DNA from: an uncultured Dysosmobacter sp.
GTDB taxonomy: Bacteria > Bacillota > Clostridia > Oscillospirales > Oscillospiraceae
Direction: 5' to 3'
Assembly (NCBI GenBank): GCA_934590165.1
Contig: CAKTOO010000004.1
Location: 1 to 64,000 of the forward strand
Length of the DNA stretch: 64,000 nucleotides
Shown here: positions 8,027 through 16,459 of the stretch, one piece after another
How the letters are laid out: each line of letters opens with the position of its first letter
How positions within the stretch are numbered: the stretch's first letter is position 1
Program-made: the position numbers and the translations under genes
The notes under the pieces: model-generated
The model's input: only the letters and a program-made list of their open reading frames with translations
Database searches by the model: none
What the model was told of the DNA's origin: nothing

Positions 8027-8900
8027 GGCCACGAGCCAAATACCAGGTTATCTGTATGAACAGGAGACGCTATTCAATATCCGCCATGTGCCGTTTCTTT
8101 GGCATCTCCCGCAGCGGCTACTATGACTATGTGAACCGCCTTGGACAACGTGCGCATGATGCGGATTTAGCAGATATTATCCGGGAACAACAAGAAAAAT
8201 GCGATAGGACTTATAGATGTGGGAGTGGTTGAAAAGGGCAAAGAAAATATATCGAAACCCAGAAACGATCTTGAGAATTATGAAGAAATACGAACGTCTG
8301 TCAGAAATTCGCCGATGCAGGAAGTGGAGACAGATGGGGCAGCAACTTCACAAATATGAGAATTTGCTCAACAGGGCGTTTCAAGCAGACAAACCACCCC
8401 GTAAGTGGGTTACGGATATTTCCTATATCCACACAGGTCAGGGTGTCCTCTGTCTCTCTGTGATCCGGGATTTGTTCGATAACAGTATTGTTGCATATAA
8501 AACCGGCACAAACCAGACGGTGAATCTTGTGCTGGACACCATTCGTCTTGCTCTGCAGAGAGAAAAGAAAGTCGCTGCGCAGTTGCATCTCCACAGCGAC
8601 CAGGGGAGTCAGTACACCTCTCAAGCATACTTTGACCTGACTAAAGAATATGGGATAACTTCGTCTATGTCAAGTCGTGGAAATTGTTATGACAATGCTA
8701 TGGCAGAAAATTTCTTTTCCATTCTCAAAACCAAGTGTGCATTTACAGACATCAGGCTACCACCTTTGAGGAAGCCAATGTATTGATCGACCACTATATT
8801 TATTTCCATAATCATCAGCGCATCCAGTTAAAAACTGGAGTGGTGTCGCTGGCGCTGCGCCACTCCGCTCAAAACTCAATATTTTCCTACCAGGGGCTTT
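8023..8900 (+). pseudogene. IS3-family transposase OrfB (DDE integrase), frameshifted
   Basis: It begins at GTG 8023 overlapping the OrfA stop. Piece one contains YSISAMCRFFGISRSGYYD and breaks near 8215 (TYRC instead of the expected TYGYRRVW). Piece two, to about 8740, has the first two catalytic positions, WVTDISYIHT and HSDQGSQYTS, and the start of the third region NCYDNAMAENFFSILKT with the catalytic Glu. A further shift near 8740 leads to TTFEEANVLIDHYIYFHN in another frame. All three acidic residues survive but no continuous protein can be made. Confidence 0.85.
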
Positions 8901-8932
8901 TTTGTGTTGTCCGTACAATCTGGGGCAGTTCA

Positions 8933-9135
8933 TTGTGATTCAAGGGGTTTTTCAATGGAACTGCTGGGCGGATTCGAATTGCTCAAAGCCGTTTTCCAGC
9001 GTGGTTTTCCGCTCTGTTTAGCCCTGTGTTTCAGCGGCTCCGTGGTATTTCATGGTATCTTATCCACATCGTCAAGAATCACGTTAAGGGAAAAAGCAAG
9101 GGAAACTTTTCTCCCCTTTCCTGGCCTTTGACACT
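8933..9135. other. Spacer between the IS and the minisatellite
   Basis: A plus-strand frame (MELLGGFELLKAVFQRGFPL...) starts at ATG 8955 without a clear ribosome site and ends near 9131. I do not recognise it and count it as non-coding for now. Confidence 0.3.
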
Positions 9136-9432
9136 GGATGTATACCAAAGCGCCCTGCAACGAGGCGGGGCTGCTGGCCGCTATGGGGCGCACCGTGACC
9201 CCTCCGAGGGGCCTCCAGAGCTGGACAGATACCAGGGCACCGGCAGGGCGGCGGAGCCGCTGCGGGCCTTCTGGGCGCGCCGTGGCCCCTCTAGGAGCTG
9301 CCAGAGCTGGGCGGATACCAGGGCACCGGCAGGGCGGTGGAGACGCTGCGGGCCTTCTGGGCGCACCGTGGCCCCTCCCGGAGCCGCCAGAGCTGGGCGG
9401 ATAACCAGGGCGGCGGTGGGGCGCTGAGACTG
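9136..9432 (+). repeat. Minisatellite, about 3.5 copies of an 87-bp unit
   Basis: Units begin with GGGCGC(A/G)CCGTG at 9186, 9273 and 9359, so periods are 87 and 86 bases. A partial unit precedes the first. Each unit contains CCAGAGCTGG, GGATACCAGGGCACCGGCAG and CTGCGGGCCTTCTGG. The array is strikingly GC-rich against the AT-richer accessory DNA on both sides. An 87-base unit is in-frame (29 codons), and a plus-strand frame runs through it from ATG 9138, but without a convincing ribosome site. Confidence 0.8.
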
Positions 9433-9497
9433 CTGTGGGCCGCCTTTGTTTTGAAAACCTAGCATGGGGAAAAATCTTGCATGAATGGGGGCATGCG

Positions 9498-9526
9498 GTC
9501 TTGAGCGATTCGGTCAAGACTTTTTT
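9498..9526 (+). terminator. Rho-independent terminator
   Basis: Stem GTCTTGA/TCAAGAC with a 9-base loop followed by TTTTTT. Confidence 0.7.
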
Positions 9527-9568
9527 GCTGCGCCCGCCGCGATTTTTTGCCTCGTTTTTTGTGCCAAA

Positions 9569-9784
9569 TTATGCCCTCACTTTGCGGATTGTCACGCGGT
9601 CAAACTTATCTCCCGCCTGGATGTCAACCACGCTTTCCCGCTTGCATTTTCGGCAATACAGCGACACACACGCCGCCGCAGTTTCCGGGTACAGCCGCAT
9701 GATCTTCCCGGACCTGCACACCGGGCACGGGATAAACACGCCGGACGGCGTGGACTTGCATAAAGCAACAGCTCTTCCATTCAT
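9569..9784 (-). CDS. Cysteine-rich KTR-type small zinc protein
   Basis: 71 residues. ATG 9784 follows GGAAAGGAGC. The protein has a CPVC pair near residue 20 and LYCRKCKRE near 45, followed by a short beta tail ending DRVTIRKVRA. This CxxC-x(n)-CxxC-KRE layout matches my memory of the cysteine-rich KTR domain family, small proteins found on conjugative and integrative elements. It probably forms a single zinc ribbon. It lies 3' of the minisatellite and next to a Rep-like fragment, both consistent with mobile DNA. Its role is unknown. Confidence 0.6.
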   Translation of the reverse strand: MNGRAVALCKSTPSGVFIPCPVCRSGKIMRLYPETAAACVSLYCRKCKRESVVDIQAGDKFDRVTIRKVRA

Positions 9785-9925
9785 GAAAAGCAGCTCCTTT
9801 CCTGGGCAGCCCTCCCGCGCGTGCGCCTCGCGCGAAAAAGCCCTTGTGATTTCATGTTATGGCACCTCCGCTTTCTTTTCAAGCGGTTTCCGCCCTTTTC
9901 TCTTCCCCCATTCCTAAAGTTATAT

Positions 9926-10270
9926 CTAATTACAAGCAAGTAACAAGGCGTCAAAGCCGCCTTGTTTTTCCTCTTCCGGCCTCCATGCCGGGCCGCTGTT
10001 CCAGTGCAGCGGCATCTTGTATTTTTTGATATAGCAGTAGCTTCCGAACTCTGTTACCCGCTCTTCCCGCTCTATGATATGGCACCCCACCGGCACGGCC
10101 AGCATGGTATCATTCGGCACATAGGAGGACTTCACCACCGGCTTTTTCATATTCCGGCCCGCCGTCCACATCTGCGCCCCCACAGGCCGCCCTGAAACGC
10201 TCTCTTTCGTCAAGTACAGGGCCAGCGTTTCAAAATCCCGCTGTCCCACATATTCCATGTCCACCACATC
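9926..10270 (-). pseudogene. C-terminal fragment of a rolling-circle Rep-like protein
   Basis: The minus frame reads GYGDVVDMEYVGQRDFETLA, then LYLTKES, later MWTAGRNMKKPVV and a C-terminal tail to the stop at 9926. The LYLTKE signature after a hydrophobic stretch and the W-(T/S)-x-SRN-like motif resemble the end of phage- or plasmid-type replication initiators that accompany gut integrative elements. The homology stops near 10270, where the sequence becomes cstA on the opposite strand; the frame stays open to 10444 only as an antisense reading of cstA. The catalytic N-terminal part is missing. Confidence 0.55.
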
Positions 10271-11599
10271 ACCATAGCCACGACATCCGTGCTGTTTATT
10301 TTGGAGGCAGTTGTGCTGGGTATGATCCTGCGGTATGGTCATCTGCATAAATGGGTCAATACTGCTATTTCCATCGCCATGCTGGTAGCAGCGGTGGCTC
10401 TGGGTCTGGCTTTCCCGGTGTATCTGAACCAGGGTACATGGCACATCATTATCTTCGCTTACATCCTGGTCGCCTGCGTCGCCCCGGTAAGCGCCCTGCT
10501 TCAGCCCCGGGACTACTTGAACAGCTATCTGCTGATCTTCATGATCGCGGCAGCCGTCGTTGGCGTCTTTGTGTCCAATCCCTCCTGCAATCTGGCCGCG
10601 TTCACCGGCTTTTGCGTGGACGGGCAGTATCTGTTCCCCATTCTGTTTGTGACGATCGCCTGCGGCGCCGTGTCAGGCTTCCACTCTCTTGTTCCCTCCG
10701 GAACGGCGTCAAAGCAGATCAAAAATGAAAAGAATATGCTCCCGGTGTCCTTTGGCGCTATGCTGATGGAGAGCCTGCTGGCGGTGATCGCGCTGATCGC
10801 CGTGGCCTCCTTTGGGGATGGAGAGGCCGCAGCACAGAGCTTGGTAACGCAGCCCCAGATTTTTGCCGGCGCCATCGCCAACTTCCTGACGGCCATCGGA
10901 TTGCCGTACAATCTGGTATTTACCCTGATCAATCTGGCTGTGTCTGCGTTTGCGCTGACATCGCTGGACTCCGTGGCGCGTGTGGGAAGGCTGTCCTTCC
11001 AGGAGTTCTTCCTTGACGATGATGTAAATGATAAGAATAGGAAGCCGTGGCAGAGCCTGATGACCAACAAATATTTTGCAACGGTCCTGACGCTGGTGCT
11101 GGCTTATCTGCTGACAAAGGTTGGCTACAAGGAGATCTGGCCGCTGTTTGGCTCCGGCAACCAGCTGCTGTCCGTGCTTGCGCTGGTTGCCTGCGCGGTG
11201 TTTCTCAAAAAGACAAAGCGGCAGGGGGCCATGCTGTGGATTCCCACGGTATTCATGATCGCGGTCACCTTTACTGCGCTGGGAATGACCATTTATCATC
11301 TGGGCGGACAGCTTGTGACGACAGGTTTGGATCTCGGAAATACCCTGCAGTTGATCTTTGCAGTGCTGCTCCTCTTGCTCGGCATTATTGTTGCCGTTCA
11401 GGGGATCAAAAAGCTGACAGAAAAAGATGACGGAAACCGCTCACCTGTCATAACGCACTCCCTATCAGGAAGAACACCGCTCGGACGCACGAAATGTCTG
11501 AGCGGTGTTTTTGCAATTAAACAAAAACGACAAGATTTGTTCGCTATTTTGTGCAGAATGCTGATTGCAAAAGGAATAAAAAGAAGTAAGATAGCATGA
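10271..11599 (+). pseudogene. cstA: CstA carbon-starvation/peptide transporter, 5'-truncated
   Basis: The plus frame from about 10271 (ITIATTSVLFILEAVVLG) to KKLTEKDDGN encodes about 390 residues of a multi-spanning CstA protein, including the family-typical YLNSYLL, FPILFVTIACGAVSGFHSL, SSGTxSKQIKNEK-like and SAFALTSLDSVARVGRL segments. CstA proteins begin with a further 150-200 residues; these are absent and replaced by Rep-fragment DNA. No ribosome site precedes the first GTG at 10289. At the 3' end the frame runs through a terminator hairpin to 11599, which suggests that the true stop was lost by a small indel (a TAA stands in the next frame near 11451). It would not give a normal transporter. 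Confidence 0.85.
11474..11513 (+). terminator. Rho-independent terminator of cstA
   Basis: Stem ACACCGCTCGGAC/GTCTGAGCGGTGT followed by TTTTT, located inside the open frame that continues from cstA. Confidence 0.8.
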
Positions 11600-11639
11600 T
11601 GCAAATAGAACTGCACGTTTACGTATCAGAAAGGAAGTC

Positions 11640-12929
11640 TTGATTTTGTCCTATCATTATTTGATATATCTGGCCCTGATCCTCTTGAGTACCAAGCTGC
11701 TGGGGCTGGTGACCCAGCGGTTTCAGATGCCTCAGGTGGTAGGTGCGCTGCTGGCAGGTCTAGTCCTCGGCCCCGCAGGGCTGAATATCCTCTCTGAGAC
11801 AGAGTTCCTGTCTCAGCTCAGTGAACTGGGCGTCATCGTTCTGATGTTTTCCGCCGGAATGGGGACGGACATTCAGGAGCTCAAGCACAGTGGAAAAGCC
11901 GGCTTTTTAGTGGCCCTGCTGGGCGTACTGGTCCCGCTGGCCATGGGCACGGCTCTGGCCTGGGGCGCTGCCAAAACGGGAATGATCGAAAGCAGCGGTT
12001 TCCTGGAGAACGTATTTGTGGGTACGGTCCTCACCGCCACCTCCGTCAGCATCACTGTGGAGACACTGAAGGAGATGGGAATGCTGGAGACCAAGGCAGG
12101 CAATACCATCCTGGCCGCCGCCCTCATCGACGATGTGCTGGGTCTGATTGCCTTGACCCTGGTCAGCAGCGTGGCCGGCGGCGGAGAGAGCATCCTGCTG
12201 GTACTGGCAAAGATCGTGGGCTTCTTTGTCTTTGCTGCCGTGGCTGGCTATGGTGCCTATCGGCTGTTCACCTGGATGCTGGAGCGCCAGCACGGCTGGG
12301 CCACCCACCGGAACACGGTGCTGGCCTTCGTGCTGTGCCTGGTGATGTCCTACTGCGCCGAGGCATTCTTTGGCGTAGCGGATATCACGGGCGCTTACGC
12401 GGCGGGCCTGGTGGTGGCCTGCACCCCCAAGGCCGCCTATATCCAGTCCAAATTCAACTCTATGTGCTATCTGCTGCTGACGCCGGTTTTCTTTGCCAGT
12501 ATTGGCATCAACGCGCAGCTGACCGGCATGAGCGACCAGCTGGTGCTGTTCTCCATCCTGCTGCTGGTGGTCTCTGTGGCCTCCAAACTGACAGGCTGCG
12601 GTCTTGGCGCAAGGCTCTGCGGCTTCAGCAACCAGGAGAGCCTGCAGGTGGGCGCAGGCATGGTATGCCGGGGCGAGGTGGCTCTGATCGTGGCCAACCG
12701 CGGCTTGTCCATGGGCGTTTTGAGTCAGGCCATGATGACCCCCATCATTATCACTGTGGTGGGCGGTACGATACTGACGCCGATCCTGCTGAAGCTGGCG
12801 TTCCTCGGTCACAGTGGGGAGCCGAACGGTGATGGCCGGCTGGTGGACCGCTACAACAAGGTGGAGCAGTTGGATCGTGTTTCCGAGGGGCTGCTGCAGG
12901 CTGACCATGATTTGATGAATAAAAAATGA
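11640..12929 (+). CDS. CPA2-family cation/proton antiporter (KefB/NapA-like)
   Basis: About 429 residues with some 12-13 hydrophobic segments. The start is TTG at 11640 or TTG at 11646, both behind AAAGGAAG; there is no ATG. The core ion-binding motif of CPA2 antiporters is present as AALIDDVLGLIAL near residue 160, with the unwound-helix text GTVLTATSVSITVE just before, and MVCRGEVALIVA near 340 supplies the conserved Arg/Glu helix. No RCK domain is attached; the C-terminus is a short hydrophilic tail. It may exchange sodium or potassium for protons across the inner membrane. It stands alone between the cstA remnant and a long palindrome. Confidence 0.85.
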   Translation: MILSYHYLIYLALILLSTKLLGLVTQRFQMPQVVGALLAGLVLGPAGLNILSETEFLSQLSELGVIVLMFSAGMGTDIQELKHSGKAGFLVALLGVLVPLAMGTALAWGAAKTGMIESSGFLENVFVGTVLTATSVSITVETLKEMGMLETKAGNTILAAALIDDVLGLIALTLVSSVAGGGESILLVLAKIVGFFVFAAVAGYGAYRLFTWMLERQHGWATHRNTVLAFVLCLVMSYCAEAFFGVADITGAYAAGLVVACTPKAAYIQSKFNSMCYLLLTPVFFASIGINAQLTGMSDQLVLFSILLLVVSVASKLTGCGLGARLCGFSNQESLQVGAGMVCRGEVALIVANRGLSMGVLSQAMMTPIIITVVGGTILTPILLKLAFLGHSGEPNGDGRLVDRYNKVEQLDRVSEGLLQADHDLMNKK

Positions 12930-12949
12930 GCCCGGGAAAATGAAATGCC

Positions 12950-12992
12950 CCCCATTTGTTAGACGGTATGGCATACTATCTAACAAATGGGG
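12950..12992. terminator. Long palindrome, probable bidirectional terminator
   Basis: CCCCATTTGTTAGA at 12950-12963 pairs with TCTAACAAATGGGG at 12979-12992, and the centre (GGTATG-G-CATAC) is itself palindromic. It separates the antiporter gene from the convergent corA gene, but T-tracts are short. Confidence 0.5.
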
Positions 12993-13054
12993 TGTTTACT
13001 ATGCCAAATCGCAAGTGGCTTTGTTTCGATCATCTCTCCACTGGTATCGCAGAT

Positions 13055-13972
13055 TCACCAAAACTTTTTCTTCTTCATGATCCAAAGACAAACCAATACC
13101 ACTACCATGCTGGCAACGATGACAGCTGGGTAACCATATTGCCAGGTCAACTCCGGCATATGCGCGAAATTCATACCGTACCAGCCTGTCACAAGCGTCA
13201 GAGGGAGAAAAATCGTGGTGACGATGGTGAGAATTTTCATGATTCGGTTCTGCCGAATATCGATCTCTGCCTGAAAAAGCTCCCGTATCTGCATTCCATA
13301 CTCCCGCAGCATTTGCGCCTGGTTCTTCAAACGGTCGATCCGTTTCTCTACCAGGTGGAACAGTTTCAGATCATTTTCTTCAAAATACTCATTTTCATTT
13401 TCTTCAAATTCGCAGACCATATCCTCCAGCTGCGTGTAGTAATGGATCCAACCGGCAACCTCCTTCCGCAAAGCGGTCATGTGAAGATTAAAGTCATCCA
13501 TGATCCCCGCTAACACCTGGTCTTCCAGGTGGGTCAGCTGATCTTCAAGCTCTTGCAGGTGGTGCATATCCTTGGTAATTAAAAGCTCCAAAAACGCATA
13601 GAAGAATCCTCCGACGTTCTTTTCCATCATCGGGTTCTCCTCTTGGACCCGATGAAGCATCGTATGGGCAACGCCGGAATCGTCACAAAGGATCACTTGA
13701 TCCGCTGTCAAGAGGTAGCCAAACGCAATGGGGATCTGTTCCTTGGTCTGCCGTGGAGTTGCAATCGTTCCGCAGAGATAGCTCCGGTGTGTTTCCGCCT
13801 TGCACACACGCGCATCCCGTGCCGTTGGCGTATGCCAAAGGATCTGCTCCAGGCCAGAGAGATGGGGATTCTGATCCAGTTCCTCCGAGGTCAACAGAGT
13901 CAGGAAACAAGCATCAGAATCCGGTGCTTCCGTCAGCAGGCTCCGTGCAGAGGATAGATTGTATTGATACAT
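13055..13972 (-). CDS. corA: CorA-family divalent cation channel
   Basis: 305 residues. ATG 13972 (MYQYNLSSARS) follows TAAGGAGAATTCC; an upstream extension of the frame has no ribosome site and contains the promoter. A large acidic cytoplasmic N-terminal domain with long helices is followed by two C-terminal transmembrane helices. The first ends in the signature YGMNF, the GMN selectivity loop of CorA magnesium channels, followed by the periplasmic loop AHMPELTWQYG, and the protein ends in a Lys-rich tail. It is monocistronic, with its promoter at 14008-14035. Confidence 0.92.
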   Translation of the reverse strand: MYQYNLSSARSLLTEAPDSDACFLTLLTSEELDQNPHLSGLEQILWHTPTARDARVCKAETHRSYLCGTIATPRQTKEQIPIAFGYLLTADQVILCDDSGVAHTMLHRVQEENPMMEKNVGGFFYAFLELLITKDMHHLQELEDQLTHLEDQVLAGIMDDFNLHMTALRKEVAGWIHYYTQLEDMVCEFEENENEYFEENDLKLFHLVEKRIDRLKNQAQMLREYGMQIRELFQAEIDIRQNRIMKILTIVTTIFLPLTLVTGWYGMNFAHMPELTWQYGYPAVIVASMVVVLVCLWIMKKKKFW

Positions 13973-14007
13973 GGAATTCTCCTTAAACGTGTATTTTGAT
14001 TGGGGCC

Positions 14008-14035
14008 ATTGTATCACATTTCGGCTTAAGTGCAA
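14008..14035 (-). promoter_or_regulatory. Promoter of corA
   Basis: On the minus strand TTGCAC (14035-14030) and TACAAT (14013-14008) with a 16-base spacer, 36 bases before the start codon. Confidence 0.65.
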
Positions 14036-14100
14036 GGAGCAACCAAAGGAAGTCAAGAAATCGTATTTTTTGTGAACAGACTATATTGCTTTTGTTAACA

Positions 14101-14144
14101 TTGGCACTCTCCGCTTGACAGTGCTAAAAAAACAAGACTATAAC
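14101..14144 (+). promoter_or_regulatory. Orphan CIRCE (HrcA) operator on a sigma-A promoter
   Basis: TTGGCACTC-N9-CAGTGCTAA at 14101-14127 matches the CIRCE consensus TTAGCACTC-N9-GAGTGCTAA at 16 of 18 positions with the exact spacer. TTGACA (14115-14120) and TATAAC (14139-14144) with 18 bases between form a plus-strand promoter whose -35 box lies inside the operator. CIRCE normally controls groESL, dnaK or other heat-shock genes, but only the antisense strand of a broken M20 gene lies downstream. The corA promoter on the other strand is separate (14008-14035). Confidence 0.7.
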
Positions 14145-14161
14145 AAAGCCGTTCCAAGTGA

Positions 14162-14180
14162 GAGGACCAAAGCGGTCCTC
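14162..14180. terminator. Hairpin at the end of the M20 fragment
   Basis: GAGGACC-AAAGC-GGTCCTC, extendable through CCGTT/AACGG at 14149-14186. A T-tract is lacking on both strands, so the terminator reading is tentative. Confidence 0.35.
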
Positions 14181-14760
14181 ACAACGGGCATTGAGATATG
14201 GTGAAATGGTCTACGGCAGCGTTGTTCAGTCCTGGTTTTAGCCCCACTGTCCCGATTCTCAGATCCGGTGCGGTATGAATCCCGAAAACCCGGTCGGCAC
14301 CCTCCAGCGCACCAGCCTCCACAAAAGGCTTTGCACCCTGGCCGATCTCCTCAGCCGGTTGGAAGATAAATCGGACCTCTCCGCCGAATTCCGCTCTATG
14401 TTTTGACAGAATTTTGGCCGCCCCCAGCAGGCAGGCGGTATGAACGTCATGGCCGCAGGCGTGCATGACGCCCGGTGTCTGGGAACAGTACTCCGCTCCG
14501 CTGGTCTCCTGAATGGGCAGCGCATCAATGTCCGCCCGCAGTACGACGACACCCTCTCCTGTTCCGGTTCCCCGCAGAATACCCAGCACACCAGTCTCCC
14601 CCACGCGGGTATGGGGGATGCCGAAACGAGCCAGTTCTTCCTCCATTCGCTTCGCGGTGCGGAACTCCTGCAAACTCACCTCCGGATGTCGGTGGAATTC
14701 CCGCCGGGTCGCAACGAGATATTCCTGTTCTTCTTCAAGTTCTTTCTTCAAATCTGACAT
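14179..14760 (-). pseudogene. M20-family amidohydrolase, 3'-truncated
   Basis: 193 residues of an enzyme family that normally has about 390. The N-terminal metallopeptidase domain is recognisable: RREFHRHPEVSLQE, VVVLRADIDALPIQE and the metal ligand motif GVMHACGHDVHTA, then FIFQPAEEIGQGAK and GIHTAPDLRIGTVGLKPG. The text stops after AVDHFTI, exactly where the lid domain should begin, and ends at TGA 14179 in unrelated sequence. The second part of the catalytic domain with the remaining metal ligand is missing. It follows the aminotransferase fragment by 13 bases, so an ancestral nitrilase-aminotransferase-amidohydrolase operon is likely. Confidence 0.85.
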
Positions 14761-14773
14761 GCGCCCACCCTCC

Positions 14774-15652
14774 TTAAATGGCTCTCTGCTTTGGAGGAAT
14801 CTTCTTCCGCAACTGCTCCAAACGGTTTAGCGCATCCAGAAGCGTCTCGTCCTTTTTGGCAAAGTGAAGGCGGATGAGATGATTCACCGGCTCCCGGAAG
14901 AAGCTGGAACCGGGAACAGCGCCTACGCCTACATCCCGGGCCAGTTCCTCACAGAACTGGAGGTCACTGTCATAGCCAAACTCCGAAATGTCCAGCAAAA
15001 CATAGTAGGCACCTTCCGGGTCATTGTGAGAGATGCGCAGGTCATCCAGCCCCTTCAAAAACAGTTCTTTCTTGTGGGTATACTTGGCCAGCAAGCCGTC
15101 GTAGTAGTCCCGACCGAATTGCAGGCTGGGAATGACCGCCTCCTGCAAAGGTGCCGCGGCGCCCACTGTCAGAAAGTCGTGCACCTTTTTCGCCCGGTCG
15201 ATGATCTCCGGAGGCGCGATGATGTAGCCAAGCCGCCAGCCGGTGATGGAATAGGTCTTGGAGAGGGAGGAACAGGAGAGCGTCCGCTCCCACATACCCG
15301 GCAGCGCGGCGAAATAAGTGTGCTGATGGGGCGCGTAGACGATATGCTCATATACCTCGTCGGTGATGACGTAGGCATCATATTTTTTGGCCAGTGCGGC
15401 GATGGTCTCCAATTCCTCACGGGTGAACACCTTGCCGCAGGGATTGGACGGATTGCAGAGGACCAGTGCCTTGGGGTGCTGCCGGAAGGCGTCCTCCAGC
15501 ACCTCGGGGTCAAAGTGGAAGTCCGGCGGCACCAGCGGCACATAGATGGGTTTCGCGCCGGAGAGGATGGTATCCGCCCCGTAGTTTTCATAACGGACGG
15601 CCTGATACCGTTCATCAAATCGCGCATACCAGCTTCTCACAGGGTCAGCCAA
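14774..15652 (-). pseudogene. Class I/II PLP aminotransferase, 5'-truncated
   Basis: The open frame encodes 292 residues but family likeness starts only at RYENYGADTILSGAKP (about residue 20), i.e. roughly the first 95 residues of the enzyme, including the N-terminal arm and GxxxL substrate region, are missing. The rest is well kept: NPSNPCGKVF, ITDEVYEHIVY with the PLP-contacting Asp and Tyr, and SSLSKTYSITGWRLGY with the Schiff-base Lys. The preceding residues come from the nitrilase gene end read in another frame, so the two genes are fused by a deletion. No ribosome site precedes the frame. Confidence 0.8.
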
Positions 15653-16413
15653 GGCCGGGCCGCTCTTTCACGGGCAGCTGTTTCCAGCGGCACATCCAAT
15701 ATGATAAGCTGTTCCCTGTTATCCGCTTTGCACAGCAGATTCCCGGCAGGTCCCGCCAGCAAAGACTGCCCGGCAAAGAGCAGGTCGCCTTCCGGGCCAA
15801 CACGGTTGCACATCGCAATGAATACGGTGCTTTGGAATGCCTGCACGCGGACTTCCCACTCAAACAACTCCAGAGGCTCTCCTTCAATGTTGGCCGTAGG
15901 AATGAGAATCTGCTCCGCGCCCTGCATGGCACAGGAACGAATGCCGTCAGGGAGATGACGGTCAAAGCAAATCACGATGCCGATTCTTCCAAACGGTGTT
16001 TCATAGACCTTGAACCCATCATCAGAAGGTGCATAATAATCCTGCTCATAGAAATATTTTGCCTGAGCGATATGCACCATTTTGGAAACGCCCATCACTC
16101 CGCCGTCCGCATCCAGCATGAGAGAAGCGTCATACCGGAGTTTTCCCTGTTTCAGGTAAACATTTGGGCTGGCGCAGAGCTTCAGCCTTCGGCAGGCATC
16201 CCGGATAGCAGCGATCTCCCGGCTGTCCAGATCCATGGCCCAGGGTTCAGCGTCCCGCTTTTCGTACTGAGGGAAAAACGGCGTCAGCTGTACTTCCGGG
16301 AAAAAGAGCAAGTCCGCCCCTGCCTCCGCCGCCCGCTCCATATAGCGGATGGTTTTGGCGAGATTTCGGTCAATAGAGGTATCCATTTGCATCTGTACCA
16401 TGGCAAGTTTCAT
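15637..16413 (-). CDS. Carbon-nitrogen hydrolase (nitrilase superfamily), C-terminus clipped
   Basis: 258 residues. ATG 16413 follows ATGGAGGAACATT. The Glu-Lys-Cys triad of the superfamily is visible: Glu in LLFFPEVQLTPF, Lys in GVSKMVHIAQ and Cys in IGIVICFDRHLPDGIR. The protein ends ETAARERAARPWLTL, where relatives continue for another 10-15 residues, and the deletion that removed the aminotransferase N-terminus begins here. Such enzymes hydrolyse N-carbamyl or omega-amide compounds; with an aminotransferase next to it, an omega-amidase or carbamoyl-amidase role in amino-acid salvage is possible but unproven. It might still fold. Confidence 0.75.
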   Translation of the reverse strand: MKLAMVQMQMDTSIDRNLAKTIRYMERAAEAGADLLFFPEVQLTPFFPQYEKRDAEPWAMDLDSREIAAIRDACRRLKLCASPNVYLKQGKLRYDASLMLDADGGVMGVSKMVHIAQAKYFYEQDYYAPSDDGFKVYETPFGRIGIVICFDRHLPDGIRSCAMQGAEQILIPTANIEGEPLELFEWEVRVQAFQSTVFIAMCNRVGPEGDLLFAGQSLLAGPAGNLLCKADNREQLIILDVPLETAARERAARPWLTL

Positions 16414-16459
16414 AATGTTCCTCCATTATCTCCATGCTTCGTTCATGCTGCCGGTGCGA

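Larger units (their letters stand above)
7659..8932 (+). mobile_element. Degenerate IS3-family insertion sequence, 1274 bp
   Basis: Left end TGAACAGGACCAG and the reverse complement of the right end TGAACTGCCCCAG start imperfect terminal inverted repeats that can be followed for about 55 bases (shared blocks ACAA, CAAAA, GCCCC, TAGGAAAATA). The trinucleotide TTG occurs directly outside both ends (7656-7658 and 8933-8935), as expected for the 3-bp target duplication of IS3 elements. A stem (CCCCCTGATGTAG/CTACGTCAGGGGG) stands just before the transposase start, as in elements that guard against read-through. Both transposase genes are frameshifted, so the copy is dead. Confidence 0.85.

Noticed and set aside
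9435..9917. Plus-strand frame of 160 codons over the KTR-type gene
   Set aside because: The minus strand has a ribosome site and a zinc-ribbon pattern; the plus frame has neither.
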